From the NCBI RefSeq assembly GCF_910589235.1, contig NC_060962.1, forward strand, positions 6,597,732 through 6,661,731: a DNA stretch of 64,000 bases. The letters are read 5' to 3'. Origin of the DNA: Vespa crabro. Taxonomy: Eukaryota > Arthropoda > Insecta > Hymenoptera > Vespidae. Both the position numbers and the translations under genes were made by a program. This document shows, one piece after another, positions 12,821 to 24,177 of the stretch. The notes beneath the pieces were generated by a model. It was not told the origin of the DNA. It saw only the letters and a program-made list of their open reading frames with translations, and ran no database searches. The stretch's first letter is position 1, and every line of letters begins with the position of its first letter.

Positions 12821-14894
12821 ATGGATTCTTATGGCTGCGGATGTAAAAATGTTATTATCATAGAAGGAATATTTGGAGAAATTTATCCTGGTATATTTTA
12901 TGAATCTTAAAAGAATAAATATACAAATATTATATACATTTATACATTTATATTGATTTGTATAGATTTATCATGTTACAAAGGAGAGGATTTGAAATAT
13001 AATCAAGAATCTTTTGAATCTCTAATCGAAGATAGTAATGAAGGTTTCAATGAATTAAAGCCTATAATTGTTAAATCTTATACCATGATAAATAATAATC
13101 GAATGGAAGTTACTGTTATCACATGGGGTGCATCTATTGTATCTCTCAAATGTCCTGATAAATTTGGTCATAGTACAGATATTGTTCTTGGTTTTGATGA
13201 TTTAAAAAGTACAATACCTAAGATAAAAATATATTTTATTATTCTTATATTATCTTTCTATTTTACATATTCATTTTATTCATATACTTGTAAAGAAATT
13301 TAATTTTCAGGTTACATGAATCCTGTACTTAATCCATTTATCGGATGTGTATTAGGCAGATGTGCAAATCGTATTAGAAATGGTTGTTTTAGTATTAAAG
13401 ATAAAGATTATGAATTAACTAAGAATGATAATAACCATCATTTACATGGAGGGGTAAAAAGTTATAAGTTTTTATATTTCTATTAAGAAATAATAAATAT
13501 GATAAGAAATGCGTCTAGAATTCATTTTAGACAAATGGATTTGGTCGACAAATTTGGAACTCACATATTGATGACTGTTCTGTTGTTATGAGTTATTTAA
13601 GCGAAGATGGAGAAGAAGGATATCCAGGTGCAGTCTTAGCTACAGTCAGATTCAAATTAACACCTGATAATAAATTGGAAATACATATGCGTGCAACAAC
13701 ATCTAAATCAACTATAATAAATATGTCACATGGTTCTTTGTTTAATCTTGCTGGACATGTAAGTAATATATATAATTATCTTATCATATGTATTTATTAT
13801 TAAATGTAATATATATATTTTATAGGATGCTGGTGAAATAGAATTAAGAAAACATAAAATATTGTTGAACTGTGATCGCTGGACTTTTTCAGATTACTCA
13901 GATTCTATACCAACAGGAGCTATCAGAGGAGTAGGTGGAACAATTATGGATCTTCGTATACCAAGACTTTTGGGAGAATATATGGAGAAAGTATTATATT
14001 ATATATGAAATTATACATATAAACATATTTAAATAATAGCAAAAACAAATAACAAAAAATGATAGAAAATTTATTATAACTATAAAATTATATTTAGAAA
14101 TACAAGAATATAGATTAAACAAAAACTAAAGAGCCTATACATAGTAGTATTTCATTATACTGTAGGTTCCTCCAGGAGAAGGTTTTGATCACAACTTTTG
14201 TGTAACAAAAAATTGGCAATCTGATAGTTCATTCGTTGCTCGGGCATTACATATGAAATCCGGACGGTAAACAAATTGTATTTATAAAGTATAGAACTAT
14301 ATTATATTTATTGTATACATATAGTGTTCTAGAAGTCTACTCAAATCAGCCTGGTCTTCAATTTTATACTGGTGGGCGTTTGTTACAACAATTTACTCCT
14401 TCTACATTTGTAACATATGATCATTACGTACATCAACAAAAGGTGAATAATGAAAAATTTTTTTCATGTCATTGAACATTTAAGACAGATATTTAATATT
14501 ACAATTAAAGGCAGATGAAGATATTAACAATTATTTGAGTATAAATGAAGAAAATAAAGAAAATGGAGAGGAATTGTTAACACCTGATGTAAAACCACTT
14601 CAGTTTCTTACAGGAAAAAGAGGAGCACATTATAAAAAGAATTGTGCTTTTAGCATTCAACCTCAGAATTATCCAAATGCTATTAATTATGTATGTAAAT
14701 GTTTATATGATGACACTATAATCTATTTTACTATAATGACAAATACATTTTTTATTTTTATTTTTATTTTTATTGTTATGATAAATATATTTTTTTTTCA
14801 GGCACATTTTCCATGTGCAATTCTGTATCCAGGTCAAGTTTATTGTCATGATCTCACATATAAGTTTGGAATACAACTTGCTAATTATATGTAG
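12821..14894 (+). CDS. Galactose mutarotase (aldose 1-epimerase)-like protein, catalytic residues replaced
   Basis: Nine exons (12821-12890, 12966-13208, 13311-13453, 13531-13758, 13826-13990, 14166-14266, 14325-14442, 14511-14690, 14802-14894) give a continuous 446-residue frame. Galactose mutarotases interconvert alpha and beta anomers of aldoses and are usually about 340-350 residues. Family landmarks are present: TWGASIVSLKCPD, IVLGFDDL, GCVLGRCANRI, LHGG (His150), FNLAGH, GFDHNFC (Asp291), LEVYSNQPGLQFYTGG and QNYPNAIN. The residue aligned with the second catalytic His (in NHSYFNL) is Gly220, and the catalytic Glu (in LETQN) is Gln406. There is also an N-terminal extension of about 65 residues and an acidic insert at about 357-385. 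The donor at 13209 (A|GTACAA) is weak and was chosen because it restores phase. It may be a pseudoenzyme or a divergent paralogue. Confidence 0.85.
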
Positions 14895-15003
14895 ATATGG
14901 AAATATATAACATACAAAAAAATAAATAAATAAAATTAAAATAGGTAAAAAAATATACTCACATGTATGTAGTATAATAAATTACAATACACTGATAACA
15001 CAT

Positions 15004-15665
15004 CTAAGTATTTCTTTTTCTTGCAGCAAAAAATTTAGCTACTGCACCTATTGTATTTCCAAATGAATAGCTGACTGTTAATGAGCGCTGAATCCATCGA
15101 GGTAGTGCCTGAATCTTGTAACGGTAACGTACATCAACTAATATTACACTTGAATAATCGTTGATGTGACGTACAGCTCGTCCAATACATTGATTTACTG
15201 CTTTCATGCAGGAATTGTTATAGAAGTTTTGTCCAGCATCTGATTTCTATTTAAAAATATTTTTTAAGCAATGATAACGTGTTTAGAAATTCTATTTAAA
15301 TATATTTAAAAATTAACTTTAAAATGAAAATTAATACATACAACATTTTCATTTAAATATTTAATCTTTTCTTGTAATTCCATTGATTTAATATTAGGAT
15401 ATGGCATTCCAATAATAATAATACATCTTCCCAAATCATCAGAAAAATTTAATCCTTCACTTAGTTTGCCACCTAAAACAAAATCCATACACAATGCATA
15501 TCTATATATTTGTAATTTGATGTTATAATAATTAATTGTGCATAATAGAGTATATTGTATTACCGATAACGCTAAATAATAATGATCCATTTTGTGGATT
15601 TTGCGGAAAATTTATACTTCGTGCGTATTGTTCTAAAACATCATTAACCTGAAAAAATAAATACA

Positions 15666-15719
<54 letters not shown>

Positions 15720-18182
15720 CTGTTAAACATATACCTGAGATGTTGATTTCGGTTCGCGGAAGATCTGTTTTTTTAAGCGAATTTTATTTATTACACCAGA
15801 TTTATATAAATGTTCATACACTATATTTTCATAATCATAAGATGGTAAAAATACAACAATACCGGCTGGTATAACATTACAAAAATTTATCAACATTCTT
15901 CCTAATTCATCTAACTGCAAATTTAAAAAAATCATAATTTCTAATACTATTTATAGAAAATAATACAAATAACCTGTAAAATCTATTATAGTAGTATACA
16001 CGTACTAGTTTTGTATTTTGTCTATTTTTAAAATTAAATTCGAATTTTTCACCAGTTGGACCACAGGTGAGGATATTGGATATAATATTTTCTGGAGGTA
16101 TTACATGATCACAGGAAAATGTTATAATTCGTTCCGGTTTTACGCCAGCTGCCAAAAATAATTGTTCAGTAAATTCAGATACAGGTTCCATGGTTCCACC
16201 AGTTAATATTATGGCTCTGGCCTCTTTTACTATCAAAAAATAAGATATCATTAGATTTAATATTATTTATGTTAACAAAAAGAAATATATATACCATATA
16301 TACATACCAACATCATGAAAGTGAGCTGCTGGATTTAATAAAAGGAATTTTAAAATTCCCTGTTCAATGATAGGGCCAGGTATAACAATTATACGCCCAT
16401 CAGCACAATTATTTTCCAAACATTCTAAAAAGCTAAGAATTAATGTTAATGGACTGTTTATTTCATCTTCATTTTGTCTTACTTCTGAGGATATCATATT
16501 CTCTTCCTTATTAACATTACTAATTGACTTTAAGAACTGAGTAATGCCAGATTTATTCTTGTTACTTTCTTGTATTTTAATATCATTACCATATTGATCT
16601 ATGAAACCTCTCAATTTATGAATAAGTTTAGATTTTTTCACAAAACTGATTAAATCAAAGATATTCAAAGTATCAATTTCGGTTGTTCTTTCAAATTCTT
16701 GTATTGTGTATAATTTTGATGATAAGTCACCATTGATATTATCAGTTAGAAGAGATTTTGTTGTAGCTTCAAAAACAGTTAAAAACTTTTTCAAACAGAA
16801 GCTTAATTGATTTAAATGAAGTACGTTTTTAGCATTGAACAAAGCTTGATATCTGAAATAAATCACTTTAATGCATAAATGATAATATATATAAGATGGT
16901 ATTATATTATAATTTCACAATTATATAAAATACATTTAAGTAGAATATAAAATGTAATACTTTTTCTGATACTGTGACAATTGATTACAAGCATGAAGTA
17001 TATTTCTTCCTGTAATTGAAGCACTGTACATTCTTTCAATAGCTTCAAGTAAATTATGAGCTTCATCGATTATTAAAATATTTCCTTTTATATTTATTCC
17101 TGAACTAATCCTTGTATTCTTATGTAAAATGGAATTGTACGGTACTAATATTAATTGGCCTTCTTGAATAGATCTTCTTACAGTATAATATGCACAGGTA
17201 CTAAGTTCTTCTCCTTTTTGTATAATTTCTTCAATATCACGAATATCCGATAATAATTCAGCCATCAATGATTCATGATTTCCTGGTAAAAATGGACAAC
17301 TGTTCGTTGTTTTTAATTTTTTAATATGTTTTTCTTCTTTACACGTAGTTTTTTTTCTTTGTAATTGTAAGCACCGTTCATTGATAAGATTAATATGTTT
17401 CAATTTCTTTACATTTTTGTTAATACAATAATTATGCCTAAAATAAATTAAATTATTTATTTTAATTTATATAATATTATGATTATTAAATATAAAAATT
17501 ACCTAGAAGCTAATGTAACTACAGCTACATTCTCTGAATAAGGACTTCTCTTTAATTCTTTAACAAATTGAGAGAGTTGTGAATGAGTTCTTGAACAAAA
17601 AAAAATTTTTGTATGGAAACTTTGTTGTTCCCCTTCTTCTTCTTCTGCTGAATTTTCTGAATCTGATAATTCATCTACCAGTAATAACTCTTTATCAATT
17701 TCATCATTCTGTGGATCTGCTGATACATTATCATCTTTTTCTGTATCAGAAGGCTTGGATTTTAACTTAACATATGCTTTCTTTTCTTTAGTATTCTTCT
17801 TTTTAATTCTTTCCTTATATTGTTGCATTTTCTTTTCATATTTAGAAATAGCATCTAATTTAGACTGCAGTTCTCTTTTTTGAAGATTAAATTCCATTTG
17901 CTCTGTTTGACATAAAAACCAATCATTGGAGGTAGCTTCAATCATTTTTATCTTATTATCTAAGTCATTAATTTTGGAATTAAGTTCTTCTTTCTGTAAT
18001 TTTTCATGGTCTACTAGCCATTTTAAGGCACCACAAATGATAGATAATGATTTTCCTGTTCCCGTTGGACTTTCAAATATTCCCAGATTACCATTTTCAA
18101 TACATGTATATAATTCCTTCATAAATTCTTCTTGTATTTTGTACGGTGTGAAGGGAAATGGAAATACATCTGGAGTTTCCAT
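15004..18182 (-). CDS. DDX11: ATP-dependent DNA helicase DDX11/ChlR1 (XPD/FANCJ-like, iron-sulfur)
   Basis: Eight exons on the minus strand (18182-17503, 17437-16961, 16852-16308, 16229-16006, 15914-15735, 15648-15564, 15472-15342, 15246-15004) give an 854-residue protein. DDX11 is a 5'-3' DNA helicase of the Rad3/XPD group acting in sister-chromatid cohesion and replication-fork repair. Visible features are a Q-motif-like PYKIQ near residue 15, Walker A SPTGTGKS (38-45), a Lys/Glu-rich linker (about 85-190), four iron-sulfur cysteines (231, 249, 274, 308), DEAH (351-354), ILTGGTMEPVSEF, GGKLSEGLNFSDDLGR and QCIGRAVRHINDY (motif VI). All key residues are intact. FANCJ and RTEL1 are less likely, given the DDX11-type TGGTMEPVSEFTEQL and the length. 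It converges on the mutarotase-like gene with 109 bp between stops. Confidence 0.93.
15674..15716. repeat. Poly(A) run in a DDX11 intron
   Basis: 43 consecutive A on the plus strand, i.e. poly(T) in the DDX11 transcript sense, in the intron between the exons at 15914-15735 and 15648-15564. Length may be affected by sequencing. Confidence 0.9.
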
Positions 18183-18833
18183 ATTATACGTATATTGTTA
18201 TTTAAATGCACTTATTAAACATATAACACAATTAAATTTAACATATAAATTACATGTACAACTGTAATATTAAAAACTAAAATCTAACACCCACTTCGTT
18301 CTATATTATACATTTCAAATATTTATAACTTTTCAATATAAAAATATACTTTAATTTTCTGATATATCCTATTTTATAAGAAAAATGTGGTATTAGTCTA
18401 CATAAAAGAAAAAAGAAACAAAAACACAAAGCAAATTTTATACAATTCCCACCAAAAGATAAAAGGAAGCATTTCTATGAAGTTACTAAATAACATTTTT
18501 AGTAATTTCATAGAAAGCTATTTGTTAATATTGACGAATGATATTGACAATAATAAGTGATATTTAATATATGTATATTAATAAAAATTGATTATATATA
18601 TTTTTTTTATAATTGATTAATCTATTGCCACAAGCTATATATTTTTAAATAAAAATATGGTACAAGGTACAAGTACTATGTTAGTTATTTTGTAATTTCA
18701 TAATTCGAAAATCGAATGTCATCGATATCAATTCTCTCGAAATATCTCTAATCGATCGGTCGAAATTTATATACAGTAGACATATGACGTTCTTTTTCCT
18801 TTCTAAACCGGATAATTTTGTATTAAAGTAACA
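18183..18833. promoter_or_regulatory. Divergent promoter region between DDX11 and eIF3f
   Basis: 651 bp between two divergent start codons; AT-rich, no ORF. A pyrimidine-rich start-like element sits near the eIF3f side at 18791-18803. An octamer-like direct element was not seen. One shared promoter is possible. Confidence 0.5.
18786..18803 (+). promoter_or_regulatory. TCT/TOP-like initiator of eIF3f
   Basis: The sequence GTTCTTTTTCCTTTC lies about 40 nt upstream of the start codon. It fits the insect TCT initiator (YC+1TTTYY) and a 5'-terminal oligopyrimidine start, both typical of translation-factor genes. The start site itself is inferred. Confidence 0.4.
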
Positions 18834-20087
18834 ATGGCTCTTAATTTAACTGTAAAAGTTCATCCCGTAGTTTTATTCCAAATAGTGGATGCTTATGAAC
18901 GTCGAAAGGCAGAATCTTTACGTGTAATTGGTACATTATTAGGTAAGATTTGTTTTTGACATAGATTAAATTAATTATCATCATACTCGTGGAAACTTAA
19001 AATAAAGGTTATGTATACATCAATATTGTATGTGAATTATATGTAAATCATTGCAGGAACTTTGGAAAAGGGAGTCGTTGAAGTAACTAATTGTTTCTGT
19101 GTACCACATAAAGAATCTGAAAGTCAAGTAGAAGCTGATCTTTCGTATGGTGTTGATCTGTATGATTTGAATCACAGGGTCAATGCTCAAGAAAATATTG
19201 TTGGTTGGTGGGCAACAGGCAATGAGGTTAATAATATTTCTTTCATTAAAATATATTTATTTAGATTGTGTTAAAGAGAAATGGAATTGTAAAGAAATGT
19301 TTGTTATTAAAAAAAAAAAAAAAATGAAAAAAATATGTTCCTTACAGGTTACAACTCATTCGTCTGTTATTCATGAATATTATGTACGAGAATGTAATAA
19401 TCCAGTTCATTTAACAGTTGACACTACTTTAACAAATACTACAAGGATGGCAATTAAGGCTTATGTATGTGTCCCATTAGGAGTACCAAAAGGAAAACAA
19501 GGTTCAATGTTTACACCAGTAAAAGTACAGGTAACAATAGAAATATAAAGCTGTTAATAAAACAAAAATATATTTTGTTTCAAAGAAATTGTAAAATATT
19601 ATTATTTTATAATACTTCTATTTTATTTGTAGATTACATGCTACGAACCTGAAATTGTTGGCTTGCAATTGTGTTCAAAGACACAATTGCAATCCCATGT
19701 ACCAGTACCTGGTGTTAAGGCTGGTGGAGGAATAGAGCCAATGATGGACCTTGCACAAATAGCAGAAGCTAGTTCTAAATTATCTTTGATGCTAGAACAA
19801 GTTCTTAATTATGTAGATGATGTTCTTGCTGGAAAGCAACCACCAGACAATCAAGTAAGTGTACTTTTTTATTATTATTATAAAAACAATATTATAAATT
19901 TAAATTGTTTTAGGTTGGTCGAGCTCTCTTAGACATGGTACATTCAGTACCAAAGATGAGTAGTGATCAATTTGATGAAATGTTCAACAGCAATGTAAAA
20001 GATCTTTTGATGGTAGTTGCATTGTCACAATTGATAAAAACACAATTGCAACTTAATGAAAAACTTACATTGCTCACAACATTATAA
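18834..20087 (+). CDS. eIF3f: Eukaryotic translation initiation factor 3 subunit F
   Basis: Five exons (18834-18942, 19057-19226, 19348-19530, 19633-19854, 19914-20087) encode 285 residues, close to the usual insect length. eIF3f belongs to the cytoplasmic eIF3 complex, which recruits the 40S subunit to mRNA. The N-terminal half is an MPN domain (VKVHPVVLFQIVDAYERR, GTLLGTLEKGVVEVTNCF, ENIVGWWATGNEV). The metalloprotease HxH of active JAMM enzymes is absent at GWWATG, as expected for MPN-minus family members. The C-terminal helical part (MDLAQIAEASSKLSLMLEQVLNYVDDV) is typical of the subunit. The start ATG gives the canonical MALNLTVKVHP. An AATAAA lies at 20116-20121. It faces Arp10 convergently, with 254 bp between the stops. 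Confidence 0.95.
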
Positions 20088-20115
20088 TTTTTAAAACTTA
20101 CAAATATCCTGTATT

Positions 20116-20121
20116 AATAAA
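20116..20121 (+). terminator. Poly(A) signal of eIF3f
   Basis: AATAAA 28 nt past the stop codon. Cleavage would give a very short 3' UTR. Confidence 0.55.
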
Positions 20122-20341
20122 AATAGTGATATAAAATTAAAATGATGTTTTTAGACTTTTATATTTTTTGTTCCTTAGGACATATATTTAAAAAGTAAAA
20201 TTTTCATACAAATTTTTTAAAGATATATTAAGAAATGTATTTATTTAAAGCTATGTGCTAAAACATCAATACATGAGATATATGTAATATGTTCTAATAA
20301 GTTCATATATAAGTTATATTTTATATTATATAAATTAAATT

Positions 20342-21742
20342 TCACAAGATAATTTCTCTTTGATTATCTATTAAATTAGTCCAATCTGGGACTCTATTTA
20401 ATTTTAAATAATTTTCTTTTGTTAAGCACCTTGAAGGAAAATCTGCAATACCATATATTGCTCCTCCTAACCAAGCCGTGTAGTTGGGTTTACTTGGAGC
20501 TGTATGAAATTTAAATGTTTTTATTTTTAATTTTTCAGAATATAATTCACTCTTCAATAAAGATAACAATTCTGCTTTTAAGCGACTTGCAAAACCTTTG
20601 GCCATTACTGTACCACCTATTAATAATATATTCTCTGCTAAGGCACGCCTTATGTCTATTGGACACTATAAATAAATATATAAGTAAATAATTATTATGA
20701 AAAATAAAATGATAATATAATATCAACTTACCTTAACAATGGCATCCAAAATCATAGTTGGTATACTAAGATTATCATTATCTCTTTCCCACAGCACTTC
20801 ATAAGCTTTTTCTCTAATCTCTCCCAGAATAGTAACATATTTTATGCTAGGATAATTAACTGCTGGTGGAGGAGCAGGAGCATCTTGAGTCCCTAATTTT
20901 TTAGATCTTTCCAATGTAGTAACAAAGCATGTTCTCACTTTTATATCTTCAATTATTTCCTCAGTCAAATCATAATCAGGTGAACTATCATTTAAATATG
21001 TTTTTATATTTCTAAAAAAAATTTTCTTATCTTTTTATCTAAACATTAATAGTAATATGATATGATATTAATTGTAATAGATAACTCACTGATGTATAAT
21101 ATGAGCAGCAAGTGGAAGAGCTTGCCATGCTTTTAAAATTGGTACACCTTCATAAATGGGAATTAATGTTGCCTCTTGATAACCTACATCCAATACTAAG
21201 ACCGTATCGGTTCCCAATGTACTAATTGTTGCCAAATGTGTTGGTAGAAAAAGTAAAGAGCCAATTTCAAAATGCCGGAACATTACTTTTGCAAGAGTAT
21301 CTCTAAATTGAGAAGGGGTTAATGAAGATTCTACAATAAGAACTCTTGCATCTTTTGGACTGACCACAACATGCCTATTGTATAAGACAAAAACATTAAA
21401 ATGATTATTTAAATTTGATATATAGTACTATAACTTTACCTGAAGAAAAGTAAATGAAGAAATTCAACAAGAAGCTGATACAAATCTTCTACATCTGAAT
21501 AATCAAAGACTTTTCTCACTTCCTTTGATTCTGTACATTTGACTTCTGTTTTAATTATGCCTCTTGGTACCGTTTCACCCGCATAACCAAATCTAATTTG
21601 TATTTTATATCATATTATCAAAAATGTATAAATATATTGTTATATTTAAAGTATTTACTTACTTTGTATATGCACTGCCAATATCAAATATTACCATTTG
21701 TTTATCTGAAATATATCTAACACCTTCATATTCACGAGGCAT
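20342..21742 (-). CDS. Arp10: Actin-related protein 10 (dynactin pointed-end subunit)
   Basis: Five minus-strand exons (21742-21663, 21592-21440, 21374-21090, 21011-20732, 20665-20342) encode 373 residues, near the usual Arp10/ACTR10 size. Arp10 caps the Arp1 filament of dynactin, the cofactor of cytoplasmic dynein. Actin-fold landmarks are phosphate loop 1 FDIGSAYTKFGYAG (about 19-32), loop 2 LDVGYQEATLIPIYEG and the late loop LLIGGTVMAKGFASRL. Relative to actin they are diverged, as in Arp10: loop 2 lacks the actin DSGDG. A Pro-rich segment (DAPAPPPAVNYPS) typical of Arp10 precedes a helical region. A minus-strand AATAAA at 20245-20240 lies just after the stop. Confidence 0.9.
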
Positions 21743-22360
21743 GTTCGTAGTTTTTATTAATAATCAATAAATAAGTATCCAATAAAAAATATTTTAACAA
21801 TTATGAGAATACATTTACATGAGTTAAATGCAAGTTCTTTCGAAGAACTTTGCATACAATTCTTTTTTATGATATTAAAAATATTGACAGATGACAAGTG
21901 TGCCCGAATCAGTGTTGCACTTCTTTTCTGTTTGCACGTGGTAAAAAGTTACTAGATGAATCCTTCAGTTATATCGACAAACAGAAATTTGCAATAGTAT
22001 ATATATATATATATAATTGATATATAAGATAATTGTATAAAATATATACTGATATAGATCGTCATTTTTTTTTTAATAAAATAAACTAATTATAAGGAAA
22101 AATTATGACGAATTATATAGACTATGCATAATTTAATATAAAATGATGTATAAGTACATAAATTTGTATTCAAATAGTAATATGTAAAATAATTTAATAA
22201 AAATATGTTGATATACAATAAGCAAAAAATTAATAATTATGAAATCAAATTATAATATTAGAAATAATATTTTATTAAATATAAGAAAAGTATTATAGTA
22301 GCTTCTCTTATCAACTATCTTTATTTATTTAATTAAAGTACAGAAAAATATATAAATTTA
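21743..22360. other. Arp10 upstream / Rpn12 downstream spacer
   Basis: 618 bp between two minus-strand genes. It is AT-rich with a short AT run near 21998-22013; a few CG-containing words near 21840-21960 may belong to the Arp10 promoter. No ORF. Confidence 0.5.
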
Positions 22361-23460
22361 TTAAACAATCATCTCAAGTTCTCTAGCATAATCTATAGCA
22401 AGTGTAGCTAAGTCTGCACTTGGTATTGGTTCTTCTGCTTTCTTTTCGTGTGTCGTGTTAAAATAAAAATATCCATCCTTAGCTATATTCCAATTTTTTT
22501 TAGTAGCAAAAGCTTTCATATCTTTCTCGCTAGATAAATTGAGCATTCTGGAAGCATCTTTAATAGAAATCTTGTCGAATGCACTTTCCATACATGCTCC
22601 AATTTCATCGCGAACAGTATTTAATAATATGTCAATGAAAAAATTATAACATGCAGCTGGCACATTGCCTTTAGCCAAAAATATTTTGTTATATGAACCC
22701 TCCATTAAATATTGTTCTAAACTTAATGGATGTCGAATATAAGGATTTGATTGTATTTGATCAGAAGGCAGGAGTTCTAATTCTGTATGAAATTCTGCTA
22801 CACGATTTTGAGATAATAAAAATAACAAATTTAAACCCAAAAGTTGATACTTGTAAGCAGATTCAAGTAACCCAGATTTGTAATCAAAATAATAACATTT
22901 CAATTGGGCCATGTATCTTTCAAAAGAAGGTATATCTTCTGCAGATATACTCCATTGAGCACCAATTTCTAATATATCTCCTGTAATTAAAGACATACAT
23001 TTTAATGATAAACACATTGCCAACAATGATATTAAAAATGATATTAAAAAAGAAAAAAAAAAAGAAAAAAAAAAGAAAAAAGAAGAAAAAAAATACATAC
23101 TAGCTATGAGTAATTCATTTTGGCTCGCCGTACTATTAGATGTAGGTAGGAACATTAAATGCGTGAGGCCTACCTGTATAAATCAAATAATGTAAAAAAA
23201 TCTCTTTAGACATATATATATATATACATACAAAAATAATTAAACTAATATACAAAAAAAAAGAAATAAAGAAAATTACTATTCATGTTACAAAGAGGTT
23301 ATATTGAAAAAAAAAAAATAAAACTAATTAAGTAACGATAATGAAATGTCACCTTTAATTGATTAAGTAATTTGCCACATTTTTTTAAATTACAAGATGG
23401 TCTTGTCCACTCTTGTTTTAAATTTTGGTATAAAGAAACAACATCTTTGAGCGCGGCCAT
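22361..23460 (-). CDS. Rpn12: 26S proteasome regulatory lid subunit Rpn12 (PSMD8)
   Basis: Three minus-strand exons (23460-23353, 23173-23101, 22980-22361) encode 266 residues, matching insect Rpn12. It is a lid subunit of the 19S regulatory particle, and its incorporation completes lid assembly. The sequence shows the N-terminal MAALKDVVSLYQNLKQEW, ILEIGAQWSI at the third-exon boundary, and the C-terminal SAC3/GANP/PCI-type helices (NPYIRHPLSLEQYLMEGSYNKI to KKNWNIAKDGYFYFN). The ATG at 23460 fits the family start. Intron 2 contains a purine-rich tract on the plus strand. An AATAAA overlaps the stop on the minus strand (22362-22357) and another lies at 22329-22324. Confidence 0.95.
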
Positions 23461-24177
23461 GTTCGCTACGGGGAATTAAATGTCATTGGCATAAGTTTCT
23501 GCTAAAGTAAATTCTAAATCTTACAATGCGTTCAGCATAGCACTCAAATAAGTTTCTTGTCTTTTGGAACACATGCCTTGACATAAAATTTTATTGAAAT
23601 TTATATTCGATACAATTTTATCACAATTTATATTTAGTATTTATTTTATATTTATCTTTGTTTAAAGATACAATTTTTAATGCAAATATAAAGAAAATAA
23701 ATAAAATCCTATAATTATTAAATAAATTGAATGCAATTGGTCCGTCATGATAAAATTAGTATTAGTCGAATATATTATTTTTCAACCAATAATATCAAGA
23801 TAGTATCCAACCGAAGACCAATCAGCAGTCTAAGAACAAGAGACGTTGCAACAGAAACTAATAAAACGAATAGAAAAAATCGAGTTCAGCGCATATTCAA
23901 CAGTTGAATATACTCCTTTAACCATCTTTAAGTTCACTGCAATTTCCATGAGTATAAAGATATAATTGTTATTTCTTATTTATTTTATAGTTACATCGCG
24001 TGTATATTACTATAGTAAGCTATAAAAGTGATACAAAAAATCATATTGAAAAATAAAAAAAAAAATAATAATAATAATAAAAAAAGAAATCAAATAGTAG
24101 AATCTCAATTAAAGAAGTAGACTCGAACAGTGTGGTCTTTACCGGCCTTCAACTTCCTGTTCCCTTAACTGGATACA
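23461..24177. promoter_or_regulatory. Divergent promoter region between Rpn12 and eEF1G
   Basis: 717 bp between divergent starts, AT-rich with no ORF. The eEF1G side carries a pyrimidine-rich putative 5' leader (24137-24177). Confidence 0.5.
24131..24177 (+). promoter_or_regulatory. TOP-like leader of eEF1G
   Basis: TGGTCTTTACC resembles an insect TCT initiator. Starting transcription at the C (24137) would give a leader of about 41 nt with pyrimidine-rich stretches. eEF1G is a known TOP mRNA in animals. The start site is inferred. Confidence 0.4.
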
